From the NCBI RefSeq assembly GCF_027497175.1, contig NZ_CP114901.1:2170001-2234000 (forward strand): a stretch of 64,000 nucleotides of DNA. The letters run 5' to 3'. Numbering within the stretch: position 1 is the first letter of the stretch; each line of letters begins with the position of its first letter. Below, piece by piece: positions 53,207 to 61,519 of this stretch. Below the pieces are notes generated by a model. It was not told the origin of the DNA. It saw nothing but the letters and a program-made list of their open reading frames with translations, and searched no databases. The stretch comes from Verrucosispora sp. WMMD573. GTDB lineage: Bacteria; Actinomycetota; Actinomycetes; Mycobacteriales; Micromonosporaceae. The translations under genes were made by a program, and so were the position numbers.

Positions 53207-54286
53207 TCAGGCCGGAACCGCGAACGCGGGCGGCGCCGGCCGCTGCCGGCCCGGGCCGCTCGGCGTGGCATCCTGCCGGGCCACGGCGGTGGACCCACGC
53301 ACCACCAGCTCCGGCCGGAACAGGTACTCCGAGTGCGGGGCGCCGTGTCCGTTGATTTCGTCGACCAGTGCCCGTACCGCGGCGACCGCCATCGCGGCCA
53401 CCGGCTGCCGCATGGTGGTCAGCGGCGGATCGGTGAAGGCCATCAGCGGCGAGTCGTCGTAGCCGACCACCGAGAGTTCCTCCGGCACGGACATGCCCCG
53501 CTGCCGGGCGGCCCTTATGGCACCGAGCGCCATCAGGTCGGAGCCGCAGACGATGCCGGTGGCGCCGCGCTCGATCAACCGGCCGGCCGCCGCCTCCCCG
53601 CCCTCGACGCCGAACAACGACAGCTCGGTCAGCTCGGCCAGCTCGTCGTCGTCGACACCGGCGAGGCGTTCCATCGCCGCCTTGTAGCCGCCGACCTTGC
53701 GCTGGACCGGCACGAACCGGTCCGGCCCGGTGATCAGGCCGATCCGCCGGTGGCCCAGCGCCACCAGGTGGGCCACGGCCAGCTCGGCGGCCTCCCGGTC
53801 GTCACAGGAGACGAAGGGCGCCGGGATGCCAGGCGCGTAGCCGTTGATCATCACGATCGGCAGCGGACGGGCGAGCAGGGTCCGGTACCGGTCGTGGTCG
53901 GCGGCGGTGTCGGCGTGCAGGCCGGAGACGAAGACGATCCCGGAGACCTGCCGGTCCAGCAGCATCTCGACGTACTCGTCCTCGCGTACCCCGCCGGGGG
54001 TCTGGGTGCACAGCACCGGGGTGTAGCCGGTGGGGGCCAGGGCCGACTCGATGATCTGGGCGAACGCGGGGAAGATCGGATTGTCCAGCTCCGGGACCAC
54101 CAGGCCGACGAGTCCGGCGCTGCGCTTGCGCAGCCGGGCGGGGCGCTCGTACCCGAGCACGTCGAGGGCGGTCAGGACGGCCTGCCGAGTCTCGGGTGCC
54201 ACGCCGGGGCGGTCGTTGAGCACCCGCGACACCGTGGCCTCGCTGACGTCGGCCTGCTGGGCGATGTCGGACAGGCGAGCGCGCAT
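53207..54286 (-). CDS. malR: LacI-family regulator of the alpha-glucoside genes (MalR-like)
   Basis: A 359-residue repressor. HTH at residues 4-26 (RLSDIAQQADVSEATVSRVLN) with the hinge helix RPARLRKRSAGLVGLVVP, then a periplasmic-binding-protein-like sensor domain (about residues 60-330) with PIFPAFAQIIE, DDREAAELAVAHL and VVGYDDSPLMAFTDPPLTT. ATG 54286 is the start; TTG/GTG codons further up overlap the operator. It is divergent from malE and upstream of the glucosidase gene on the same strand. A double inverted site right before its start suggests autoregulation. MalR represses the malEFG operon in Streptomyces in the same arrangement; the symbol is by analogy. Confidence 0.88.
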   Translation of the reverse strand: MRARLSDIAQQADVSEATVSRVLNDRPGVAPETRQAVLTALDVLGYERPARLRKRSAGLVGLVVPELDNPIFPAFAQIIESALAPTGYTPVLCTQTPGGVREDEYVEMLLDRQVSGIVFVSGLHADTAADHDRYRTLLARPLPIVMINGYAPGIPAPFVSCDDREAAELAVAHLVALGHRRIGLITGPDRFVPVQRKVGGYKAAMERLAGVDDDELAELTELSLFGVEGGEAAAGRLIERGATGIVCGSDLMALGAIRAARQRGMSVPEELSVVGYDDSPLMAFTDPPLTTMRQPVAAMAVAAVRALVDEINGHGAPHSEYLFRPELVVRGSTAVARQDATPSGPGRQRPAPPAFAVPA

Positions 54287-54307
54287 GGCGGCACTGTAGC
54301 TCACCGC

Positions 54308-54339
54308 CAAGTTCTTGCGCATTAGCCAGCAAGAACTTG
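54308..54339. promoter_or_regulatory. Operator: 11-bp perfect inverted repeat
   Basis: Arms 54308-54318 and 54329-54339, 10-nt spacer. The arms themselves carry CAAG/CTTG half-sites, like MalR sites (CTTGCA-rich) of other actinomycetes. It is 22 bp upstream of the malR start codon. Confidence 0.75.
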
Positions 54340-54564
54340 CAGGATCGAGCAGCGGGCTTCGGGAGCGTGCCCACGAACCCGGTTCAGGCCGGCCGTGAGG
54401 GGCACGATGGGTGGGGGGACGGTGTGCGCTAGGTGACCGCCGTTGGGAGTTCGGTCACCGCAGATGGGCACAAAATGCCCAGAGAGCGACACTTGTCGGC
54501 CGGTGAAGTTGCGGATGGGGCACGGTTGTTGCAGGGGTGTTCGCAAGGGGTTTCTAGTTACGAA

Positions 54565-54574
54565 AGTTCTTGCT
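54565..54574. promoter_or_regulatory. AAGTTCTTGC operator half-site before malE
   Basis: Exact 10-mer shared with the left arm of the malR operator. Position 42 bp upstream of malE ATG, where it can block transcription. Confidence 0.55.
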
Positions 54575-54615
54575 ACTGTCCCCGCCGTTACCCGGCAGGC
54601 AATCTAGGAGCGAAC

Positions 54616-55920
54616 ATGCGCCGCACAGCCAGGGGAATCGCCGTACTCGCCGCTGCCACTCTCGCCCTTTCCGTCGCCGCATGCGGCGGGGAGGACGACA
54701 AGGCGGCCGGGGAGCAGCCGGCGGTCGACCCCGCTTCCCTCACCGCAGAACTGACCTGGTGGGACACCTCGGATCCGAAGAACGAGGGCCCGGCGTTCCA
54801 GGAGCTGATCGCCAAGTTCAACCAGACCTACCCGAACGTGAAGATCAACTACCAGTCGGTCCCGTTCGGTGAGGCGCAGAACAAGTTCAAGACCGCCGCC
54901 CAGGCCAAGACCGGCGCCCCGGACATCCTGCGGGCCGAGGTCGCCTGGGTGCCCGAGTTCGCTTCGCTGGGCTACCTGTACGCGCTGGACGGCTCCGAGC
55001 TGCTCGCCGACGAGTCCGACTTCCTGGAGACCCCGCTCGCCTCCAACAAGTTCGACGGCAAGACCTACGGCGTTCCCCAGGTCACCGACAGCCTGGCGCT
55101 GATGTACAACAAGGAGCTGCTGAGCGAGGCCGGCATCAGTGCGCCCCCGAAGACCTGGGCCGAGCTGAAGACCGCGGCGCAGACCATCAAGGAGAAGACC
55201 GACGCCGAGGGTGTCTACATCAACCCGGCCGGCTACTTCCTGCTGCCCTTCATGTACGGCGAGGGCGGCGACCTGGTCGACACCGCGAACAAGAAGATCG
55301 TCATCAACTCGGAGCAGAACGCGGCCGGACTGGCGATCGCCAAGGACCTCATCGACAGCGGTGCGGCCGCCAAGCCGTCCGCCAACGACGCCTACGGCAC
55401 CATGATGACCCTCTTCAAGGAGAAGAAGGTCGCCATGATCATCAACGGCCCGTGGGAGGTCAACAACGTCCAGCAGGCGCCGGGCTTCGGCGGCCTGGAG
55501 AACCTGGGCATCGCACCGGTACCGGGCGGCTCGGTCAAGGCCGGTGGCCCGGTCGGCGGCCACAACTACGTGATCTGGTCGGGCATGCCGCAGGAGAAGG
55601 TCGACGCCGCCGTCGCGTTCGTCAAGTTCATGAGCTCTGCCGAGTCGCAGGCGTTCCTCTCGGAGAAGCTGGGCCTGCTGCCGACCCGTACCTCGGCGTA
55701 CGACCTCGACGCGGTCAAGGACAACGCGACCGTGGCCGCGTTCCAGCCGGTCGTGGAGGCCGGGGTGGGCCGTCCCTGGATTCCCGAGGCCGGTCAGTTC
55801 TTCGGCCCGCTCGACCAGATGGCCACCGAGGTTCTGATCCAGAACAAGGACCCGAAGGCCGCGTTGGACACCGTCGCCGACAAGTACAAGGCCGAGGTCG
55901 TCCCCTCCTACGAGAAGTGA
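54616..55920 (+). CDS. malE: Alpha-glucoside/maltose ABC importer, solute-binding lipoprotein
   Basis: A 434-residue lipoprotein: signal peptide 1-22 with lipobox LSVAAC, Cys23 as the lipid site. The mature part is a family-1 extracellular sugar-binding protein: LTWWDTSDPKNEGPAFQELIAKFNQ at the start, VPQVTDSLALMYNKELLSEAG, and the PGFGGLENLGIAPVPGG and VGGHNYVIWSG segments in the second lobe. ATG 54616 has TAGGAG 5 nt upstream. Operon with malF and malG follows. Sugar type is inferred from the glucosidase and the regulator; maltose or maltodextrin is most likely, other alpha-glucosides possible. Confidence 0.9.
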   Translation: MRRTARGIAVLAAATLALSVAACGGEDDKAAGEQPAVDPASLTAELTWWDTSDPKNEGPAFQELIAKFNQTYPNVKINYQSVPFGEAQNKFKTAAQAKTGAPDILRAEVAWVPEFASLGYLYALDGSELLADESDFLETPLASNKFDGKTYGVPQVTDSLALMYNKELLSEAGISAPPKTWAELKTAAQTIKEKTDAEGVYINPAGYFLLPFMYGEGGDLVDTANKKIVINSEQNAAGLAIAKDLIDSGAAAKPSANDAYGTMMTLFKEKKVAMIINGPWEVNNVQQAPGFGGLENLGIAPVPGGSVKAGGPVGGHNYVIWSGMPQEKVDAAVAFVKFMSSAESQAFLSEKLGLLPTRTSAYDLDAVKDNATVAAFQPVVEAGVGRPWIPEAGQFFGPLDQMATEVLIQNKDPKAALDTVADKYKAEVVPSYEK

Positions 55921-56025
55921 TCTCACCGCCGGCTCCCCGCCGGTGACCACTCGGCACCCGGCAGGGTCGCGTGACCGTCCCCGGTCGCGTGGCCCTGCCG
56001 GACCTCCCCTCATGGAGCGCAGCTG

Positions 56026-57042
56026 ATGACCACCGTGACAGCCGATCCGGCGCCTCCCGCGGCGCCGTCCGGCCGATCCGCTCGTCCCTCCCGGCTGCGC
56101 CGCAGCTGGGAGAAGCACTGGTACGCCTGGGCGATGGTGCTGCCCGTCGTCATCGTCCTGGCGGTTCTGATCTTCTACCCGCTGTTCCGCGGGATCTGGC
56201 TGTCCTTCACCAACCTGAACGAGGCCAATCAGGTCGCCGAGATCTGCACCAAGTCGATCACCGGAAGCGAGGTCTGCGCCGACAACCCGAACAAGTGGGA
56301 GTTCGTCGGGCTGGACAACTACGTCCGGGTGCTCACCGGCGAGGTGGGCGAGTTCTGGCAGTGGACCGGCACCACGCTGATCTGGACCTTCGTCTGCGTG
56401 GCCTTCCATTTCGGTCTCGGCCTCGGCCTGGCCACCATGCTCAACCGCCCGATGCGGTTCCGTGGTCTCTACCGGGTGCTGCTCGTGCTGCCCTGGGCGG
56501 TGCCGGCCTTCGTCAGCGCGTTCGCCTGGAAGTTCATCTTCAACGAGCGTTTCGGCCTGGCCAACGCCCTGCTCTCCGCGGTCGGCATCGACCCGGTTTC
56601 CTGGTTCGCCGACCGGTGGACGGCGCTGCTCACCGCCATCGTCACAAACATCTGGCTCGGCGTGCCGTTCATGATGGTGGCGCTGCTCGGCGGCATGCAG
56701 ACCATCCCGTCGGAGCTGTATGAGGCGGCCGAGATCGACGGTGCCTCCGCCTGGCAGCGGTTCAAGAACATCACCCTGCCCGGCCTGCGGCCGGTCAGCA
56801 TGACCGTGATCCTGCTCGGCACCATCTGGACGTTCAACATGTTCCCGATCATCTTCCTGGTGACCGAGGGACAGCCGGCCGGGCAGAGCGAGATCCTGGT
56901 GACCGGCGCCTACCGGGCCGCCTTCGAGGGCATCCGTAACTACTCGCTGGCCTCGACCTACGGCGTACTGATCCTGTCCATCCTGCTGGTGTTCTCGGTG
57001 TTCTACCGGCGGGCGCTGCGCAAGCAAGGCGAGGTGTGGTGA
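56026..57042 (+). CDS. malF: Sugar ABC importer permease MalF
   Basis: A 338-residue inner-membrane permease. After a 35-residue cytosolic start come about six TM helices with a large external loop (about residues 65-115) containing two Cys. The coupling EAA loop is EAAEIDGASAWQRFKNITLPGLRP (about residues 232-255; EAA-x3-G). ATG 56026. Stop overlaps the malG start by one base (TGATG). Confidence 0.92.
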   Translation: MTTVTADPAPPAAPSGRSARPSRLRRSWEKHWYAWAMVLPVVIVLAVLIFYPLFRGIWLSFTNLNEANQVAEICTKSITGSEVCADNPNKWEFVGLDNYVRVLTGEVGEFWQWTGTTLIWTFVCVAFHFGLGLGLATMLNRPMRFRGLYRVLLVLPWAVPAFVSAFAWKFIFNERFGLANALLSAVGIDPVSWFADRWTALLTAIVTNIWLGVPFMMVALLGGMQTIPSELYEAAEIDGASAWQRFKNITLPGLRPVSMTVILLGTIWTFNMFPIIFLVTEGQPAGQSEILVTGAYRAAFEGIRNYSLASTYGVLILSILLVFSVFYRRALRKQGEVW

Positions 57043-57896
57043 TGAGTCGGGTGAGACGGCCCGGACGCGGCGGGCGCAGCCCGGCCCGTTCCGTCCTGCT
57101 GCACGGCGCCCTGGTCCTGGCCTCGTTGATCGCGATCGGCCCGATAGTCTGGGTGCTGCTCTCCTCGCTGAAGCCCGGGTACGCGATCCAGAGCAGCGAG
57201 CTGACTCTCTTCCGGGACACCACCCTGGCCAACTACAGCTACGTGTTGACCGAGACGAACTTTCCCAGATGGTTCCTGAACTCGGTGGTCGTCGCGGCCT
57301 TCACCATGGGCATCGGCATCTTCCTGTCGGCCACCACCGGGTACGCCGTGTCCCGGTTCAACTTCCCGGGCCGTCGGCCGCTGATGATGGTCTTCCTGGT
57401 CACCCAGATGTTTCCGGTGGCCATCCTGATCGTGCCGATTTACACGATCATGGCCCGGTTGGGGCTGATCAACACGATGCCCGCGCTGATCATCGCGTAC
57501 CTGACCATCGCGGTGCCGTTCTGCGCCTGGATGTTGAAGGGCTACTTCGACTCCATCCCGACCTCGCTGGACGAGGCGGCGGCGCTGGACGGGTGCGGCC
57601 CGTTCGCCACGTTCTGGCGGGTGGTGCTGCCACTGGCCCGTCCGGCCGTGGCGGTCACCGCGTTCTACACCTTCCTCACCGCGTGGGGTGAGGTGGCGTA
57701 CGCGTCGGCGTTCATCCAGACCGACAACAAGTTCACCCTCGCGTACGGGCTCCAGCAGTTCGTGCCGCAGTTCAATCCGCAGTGGGAGTACCTGACCGCC
57801 GCGGCCGTGCTGGTCACCCTGCCGGCCGGACTGGTCTTCTTCTTCGCCCAGAAGCACCTGGTCTCCGGCCTGACCGCCGGCGGCACGAAGGGCTGA
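57042..57896 (+). CDS. malG: Sugar ABC importer permease MalG
   Basis: A 284-residue permease with six TM helices. EAA loop: EAAALDGCGPFATFWRVVLPLARP (about residues 179-202). Start ATG 57042 is coupled to the malF stop. The C-terminus ends in HLVSGLTAGGTKG, as usual for MalG. No ATPase follows, so the operon depends on a shared ATPase (MsiK/MalK-type) from elsewhere. A hairpin 12 bp after the stop ends the operon. Confidence 0.92.
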   Translation: MSRVRRPGRGGRSPARSVLLHGALVLASLIAIGPIVWVLLSSLKPGYAIQSSELTLFRDTTLANYSYVLTETNFPRWFLNSVVVAAFTMGIGIFLSATTGYAVSRFNFPGRRPLMMVFLVTQMFPVAILIVPIYTIMARLGLINTMPALIIAYLTIAVPFCAWMLKGYFDSIPTSLDEAAALDGCGPFATFWRVVLPLARPAVAVTAFYTFLTAWGEVAYASAFIQTDNKFTLAYGLQQFVPQFNPQWEYLTAAAVLVTLPAGLVFFFAQKHLVSGLTAGGTKG

Positions 57897-57908
57897 TCGG
57901 TTGGAGTG

Positions 57909-57938
57909 CGGGTGGGCGCAGTCAGCTGCGCCCACCCG
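57909..57938. terminator. Terminator hairpin after malG
   Basis: Perfect 13-bp arms, 57909-57921 (CGGGTGGGCGCAG) and 57926-57938, with a 4-nt loop. It lies between convergent malG and the TetR gene. Confidence 0.8.
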
Positions 57939-57954
57939 GCGCCGACGCTGGTGG

Positions 57955-58551
57955 TCAGCGCCGCCGGCCGAACAGGACGCGCACGCCGGAGAGGTAGGTC
58001 GCCACGTCCGGGCCGCCGGTGATGATGCGTTGCAGGAACCAGCCCGGCAACAGGCCGAACAGGGCCGCGGCCACGGCCGCCGGGTCGGCGTCGGCGGGTA
58101 GCTCGCCAGCTTCCTGGGCCCTTGCGACCAGCACCTCGAAGTAACCGCGAAGTTTGGTGTACCTGGTCGCCGCGAACTCACCAAGCGCCGGGTCCCGTTG
58201 GGCCTCGCCCCACACCTGGATCGCGATCCGCAGCACTCCGTCGTCGCCGGCCTGGTCCGCCATGTATGCCAGCGCGTACTCCAGCGCCTTGTCCAGCGGC
58301 AGCGGCGGATCCTGCCGGGCCAACTCGTCGAGGACCTGTTCGGCACCGCCGATGGTCTCCTCGGCGATGGCGCTGATCAGGGACGCCTTGCTCGGGAAGT
58401 AGCGGTAGACCGCGCCGACCGAGAGCCCTGCCTCGGCGATCACGTCCTGCATCGTCGTGCGGTGGAAGCCCTCACGCAGGAAGCAGCGGCGAGCCGCGTC
58501 GACGATCTGGCGGCGGCGGGCGGCGAGGTGTTCCTCCGAGACACGTGGCAC
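57955..58551 (-). CDS. TetR-family regulator divergent from a membrane protein
   Basis: A 198-residue regulator starting with GTG 58551. HTH at residues 10-55 with RRQIVDAARRCFLREGFHRTTMQDVIAEAGLSVGAVYRYFPSKASLI. The ligand domain (about residues 70-195) has IAIQVWGEAQRDPAL and LFGLLPGWFLQRII, seen in TetR regulators of exporters. Palindromic sites in the 102-bp gap to the divergent gene suggest that it represses itself and that gene. Confidence 0.88.
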   Translation of the reverse strand: MPRVSEEHLAARRRQIVDAARRCFLREGFHRTTMQDVIAEAGLSVGAVYRYFPSKASLISAIAEETIGGAEQVLDELARQDPPLPLDKALEYALAYMADQAGDDGVLRIAIQVWGEAQRDPALGEFAATRYTKLRGYFEVLVARAQEAGELPADADPAAVAAALFGLLPGWFLQRIITGGPDVATYLSGVRVLFGRRR

Positions 58552-58563
58552 GGGTTACATCTT

Positions 58564-58581
58564 AGAACGAGCGTTCGTTCT
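58564..58581. promoter_or_regulatory. TetR operator 1
   Basis: AGAACGAGCGTTCGTTCT: 7-bp arms AGAACGA/TCGTTCT, 4-nt centre. It lies 12 bp before the TetR gene's GTG and likely blocks its own promoter. Confidence 0.75.
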
Positions 58582-58621
58582 TGACAGGAATCGATGACCG
58601 GGAGGAGCCTGGATCCTATAA

Positions 58622-58639
58622 AGAACGAGCATTCGTTTT
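58622..58639. promoter_or_regulatory. TetR operator 2
   Basis: AGAACGAGCATTCGTTTT, the same motif with two changes. It ends 14 bp before the membrane protein gene's start codon. Copies 58 bp apart suggest a two-site control. Confidence 0.7.
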
Positions 58640-58653
58640 GGGAGAGTGAAACG

Positions 58654-59625
58654 ATGTCGACCAGGAACCGGTCACCCCTGCTGCTCGCCGTCCTCGTCGC
58701 CGCCCTCGCGGTCACCGGGCAGGCGCTGCTCGTACCCCTGTTCGCGGCTCCGGCGACGAACCTGGCCCCGCGCGACCTGCCGGTCGCCGTCGCCGGCCCG
58801 GCACCCGCCGTGGCCGAGACGGCCGGGCGGCTCGCCGCCGCGCGTCCCGGCGCCTTCGCGGTGACCACGCTGCCCGACGCGGAAGCGGCAGACCGGGCGT
58901 TGCGCGACCGGGAGGTCTACGGCGCGTTCGTGCTCGGGGCCGACGGGGTCGCCCTGCACACCGCGTCGGCCGCCAGTCCCACGGTTGCCGCCATGCTCGC
59001 CGAGGCGGCCAGCCAGTTGGGCGGAGGACGGCCGGTGGCCGTCGTCGACGTGGTGCCGACCACCTCCGACGATCCTCGGGGGGCCGGGTTCGCCGCCGGC
59101 TTCCTGCCCCTGGCGATGACGAGCCTGCTCGCCGGTGCGTTGCTCGTCCTGCTGGTCGCCGGTGGCTGGGCCCGGCTGGTCGGGCTGACTGCGACCGGGG
59201 TACTGGCGGGTCTGGTGGGCGTGCTGGTCCTGCACGGCTGGCTGGGCGTCATCGCCGGGGATCGGCTCGCCGAAGGCGCCGCCATCGGCCTGTTCGCGCT
59301 GGCCGCGTCGGCCATCGTGGCCGGCCTCGGCGCTCTCCTCGGACGGCCCGGCATCGGGCTGGGCGCGCTGCTGGTCTTCCTGGTCGGCAACCCGCTCTCC
59401 GCGGTCGGCGCCGCGCCGGAACTGCTGCCGCAGCCGTGGGGCGCGTTCGGCCAGTGGTTACCGGTGGGTGCCGGCGGCACGCTGCTGCGCTCGGTCGCGT
59501 TCTTCGACGGCGCCGGCGCTGGTCGCCCGATCGCCGTGCTGGCCGGCTACGCGGTGGTCGGGCTCGCGCTGGTGCTGGTGGCCTCCCGGATCCGCCGAGA
59601 TGCCTCTACTACGATCGGTCGTTGA
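58654..59625 (+). CDS. Membrane protein, possibly ABC-2/YhgE-type exporter component
   Basis: A 323-residue protein. One TM helix (about residues 8-30), an outer domain of about 130 residues (DLPVAVAGPAPAVAETAGRLAAARPG; ALRDREVYGAFVLGADG), then six TM helices (about residues 165-315). This layout resembles YhgE/Pip or ABC-2 permease-like proteins, many of which are exporters, but no ATPase gene is beside it. It is controlled by the divergent TetR regulator through operator 2. Start ATG 58654, GGGAGA upstream. The substrate is unknown. Confidence 0.75.
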   Translation: MSTRNRSPLLLAVLVAALAVTGQALLVPLFAAPATNLAPRDLPVAVAGPAPAVAETAGRLAAARPGAFAVTTLPDAEAADRALRDREVYGAFVLGADGVALHTASAASPTVAAMLAEAASQLGGGRPVAVVDVVPTTSDDPRGAGFAAGFLPLAMTSLLAGALLVLLVAGGWARLVGLTATGVLAGLVGVLVLHGWLGVIAGDRLAEGAAIGLFALAASAIVAGLGALLGRPGIGLGALLVFLVGNPLSAVGAAPELLPQPWGAFGQWLPVGAGGTLLRSVAFFDGAGAGRPIAVLAGYAVVGLALVLVASRIRRDASTTIGR

Positions 59626-59643
59626 TAGGGCAGGATGGGTCGG

Positions 59644-59985
59644 GTGGAAGCACTTCGACTCATCCTCCTCTACGTCCATCTGATCGGCTTCGCGTTGCTG
59701 CTCGGCGGCGCGATCGCCCAATATCTCACTGGCAAGATCCGGATCAACGCCGCCATGCTGTGGGGTTCGGTGATCCAGCTGCTGACCGGCATCGGCCTGA
59801 GCGCGCCGCTGCGCGACGGCGACGAGCCGGCACCCGCGAAGCTTGTGACAAAGCTGGTGCTCGCCCTGTTGATCTTCGTAATGGTCTTCTTCTCCCGCAA
59901 GCGGTCCGAGGTCAACCGGGGGCACTTCCTCGCCATCGTGGGATTGACCCTGGTCAACGCGGCCGTGGCGGTCTTCTGGCGATAG
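59644..59985 (+). CDS. Small four-helix membrane protein
   Basis: A 113-residue protein with four TM helices: VEALRLILLYVHLIGFALLLGGAI at the start, AMLWGSVIQLLTGIGLS, LVTKLVLALLIFVMVFFSRKR, and HFLAIVGLTLVNAAVAVFWR at the end. Known as a widespread actinobacterial family of unknown function. GTG 59644 is chosen; ATG 59635 is in frame and 9 bp upstream. It is 18 bp after the previous gene and could be cotranscribed. Confidence 0.75.
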   Translation: MEALRLILLYVHLIGFALLLGGAIAQYLTGKIRINAAMLWGSVIQLLTGIGLSAPLRDGDEPAPAKLVTKLVLALLIFVMVFFSRKRSEVNRGHFLAIVGLTLVNAAVAVFWR

Positions 59986-60004
59986 CCGGCGACCACCGGC
60001 CCTA

Positions 60005-60027
60005 CCGGGAAAAAGGGGCTTTTCCGG
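60005..60027 (+). terminator. Small hairpin after the membrane protein gene
   Basis: CCGG(G)AAAA at 60005-60013 pairs with TTTTCCGG at 60020-60027. Short, weak terminator candidate. Confidence 0.45.
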
Positions 60028-60243
60028 AGCGAGAGCGCCCGCCTGCCGGCACCCTGAGTGATGTGCCCCACCCAAGCATTACGTAGGGGTAACAGGGCTC
60101 CAACAGTCCTGCACGATTGTCGGTCGGCAGGTGGGCGCGGGCGTACGCTCTGCTCCCGTAACGTGGGACGCCGGCGGCAAGGCGCAGGCCGGCTCAAGGG
60201 CTGCCACCGCGTACCCCGCGGTGTGCAATGGGAAGGAGACGTC

Positions 60244-61326
60244 TTGCGCTCGGTGCGTGGGATGCGGATCGCCTCGATCATCGCGGCGGGTGGGCTCGTA
60301 CTGAGCGCCGCCGCTTGTGGCGAGGCCCCGGATGAGGACAACAACGCCGGCTCCGGCGGCGAGGCGTACACCGCCTGTATGGTCACCGACGTCGGCGGCA
60401 TCGACGACAAGTCGTTCAACGCCTCCGCCTGGAAGGGCCTGGAGGACGCCAAGGCGGAGAACGACAACATCGACATCAAGTACGTCGCTTCCAAGGCCGA
60501 GGCGGACTACGAGCCGAACCTCACCCAGTACGTCAACCAGGACTGCGACTTCATCCTGGCGGTTGGTGGCCTGATGGGCGAGGCCACCAAGAAGATCGCC
60601 GAGGCGAACCCGGACCAGCAGTTCGGCATCGTCGACGCCGACCCTGGGGTGGCAAATGTCTACCCGATGCAGTTCGACACCGCCCAGGCTGCCTTCCTGG
60701 GCGGCTACGTCGCCGCCGGCATGAGCGAAAGCGGCAAGGTGGGCACCTACGGCGGTCTGAAGATCCCGCCGGTGACCATCTTCATGGACGGCTACGCCGA
60801 CGGGGTCGCCTACTACAACGAGGCCAAGGGCAAGGACGTCCAGGTTCTCGGGTGGAACAAGGAGACCCAGAACGGCTCCTTCACCAACGACTTCGTCAAG
60901 CAGGACGAGGGCAAGAAGGTCAGCGACGCGCTTGTCGCTCAGGGCGCGGACATCATCATGCCGGTGGCCGGCGGCGCCGGCCTCGGCACCACCGGTGCGG
61001 CCCAGGCCTCGGGTGGCAAGTACAACACCATCTGGGTGGACGTCGACGGCTGCGAGAGCACCCCGAACTGCCCGGCGATCATCACCACCGTGGTGAAGAA
61101 CATCCCGGGCGCGGTCAAGGAGGCCGTGCTCAAGGCCGCCGGTGGCGAGCAGCTCCAGGCGGACCCGGGCTTCATCGGCACCCTGGCCAACGACGGCGTC
61201 TCGATCGCCCCGTACCACGAGTTCGACAGCAAGGTCCCGGCCGAGCTGAAGGCCGAGGTCGACAAGCTCAAGGCGGACATCGCCGCCGGCACCGTCAAGG
61301 TCGAGTCGGCCGCCCAGCCGAAGTGA
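60244..61326 (+). CDS. BMP-family ABC importer, nucleoside-type binding lipoprotein
   Basis: A 360-residue lipoprotein of the BMP/PnrA (Med) family, whose characterised members bind purine nucleosides. TTG 60244 is the start with AAGGAG 5 nt upstream; the lipobox is LSAAAC with Cys25. The mature part has [20 protein letters not shown] at the start and [31 protein letters not shown] and [21 protein letters not shown] later. Operon with an ATPase and permease downstream; two hairpins between this gene and the ATPase could lower downstream expression. Confidence 0.9.
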   Translation: MRSVRGMRIASIIAAGGLVLSAAACGEAPDEDNNAGSGGEAYTACMVTDVGGIDDKSFNASAWKGLEDAKAENDNIDIKYVASKAEADYEPNLTQYVNQDCDFILAVGGLMGEATKKIAEANPDQQFGIVDADPGVANVYPMQFDTAQAAFLGGYVAAGMSESGKVGTYGGLKIPPVTIFMDGYADGVAYYNEAKGKDVQVLGWNKETQNGSFTNDFVKQDEGKKVSDALVAQGADIIMPVAGGAGLGTTGAAQASGGKYNTIWVDVDGCESTPNCPAIITTVVKNIPGAVKEAVLKAAGGEQLQADPGFIGTLANDGVSIAPYHEFDSKVPAELKAEVDKLKADIAAGTVKVESAAQPK

Positions 61327-61331
61327 CCCGT

Positions 61332-61374
61332 CGCCGGCCGCCCCCGGTGAGACGATCACCGGAGGCGGCCGGCG
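61332..61374 (+). terminator. Hairpin 1 between BMP gene and ATPase gene
   Basis: Arms 61332-61350 and 61356-61374 pair with two small mismatches around CGCCGGCCGCC...CCGGTGA; loop GACGA. Directly 5 bp after the stop, suggesting partial termination or mRNA end protection. Confidence 0.75.
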
Positions 61375-61389
61375 AGCAGAGCCACACCT

Positions 61390-61439
61390 GATCCGGCCGC
61401 TGCGGCGCGGGGAGACCCGCCGTGCCGCAGCGGCCGATC
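61390..61439 (+). terminator. Hairpin 2 between BMP gene and ATPase gene
   Basis: Arms 61390-61406 (GATCCGGCCGCTGCGGC) and 61424-61439 pair with one bulge. A second stem before the ribosome site at 61509. Confidence 0.65.
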
Positions 61440-61519
61440 CGCGCCACCGGTCCGGCCGACGCCGGGCCCGCCCGCCAGCAGCTACGCTGCACCATCGCTT
61501 CGCACTCCAGGAGGTTGCG

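Larger units (their letters stand above)
54287..54615. promoter_or_regulatory. 329-bp divergent control region malR/malE
   Basis: No gene. Contains two operator areas: 54308-54339, where CAAGTTCTTGC and GCAAGAACTTG form a perfect 11-bp inverted repeat spaced by 10 nt, and 54565-54574 with the same AAGTTCTTGC. TTGCAGGGGTGTTCGCAA at 54529-54546 may be a further, weaker site. The malE copy lies 42 bp before its start. Confidence 0.75.
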
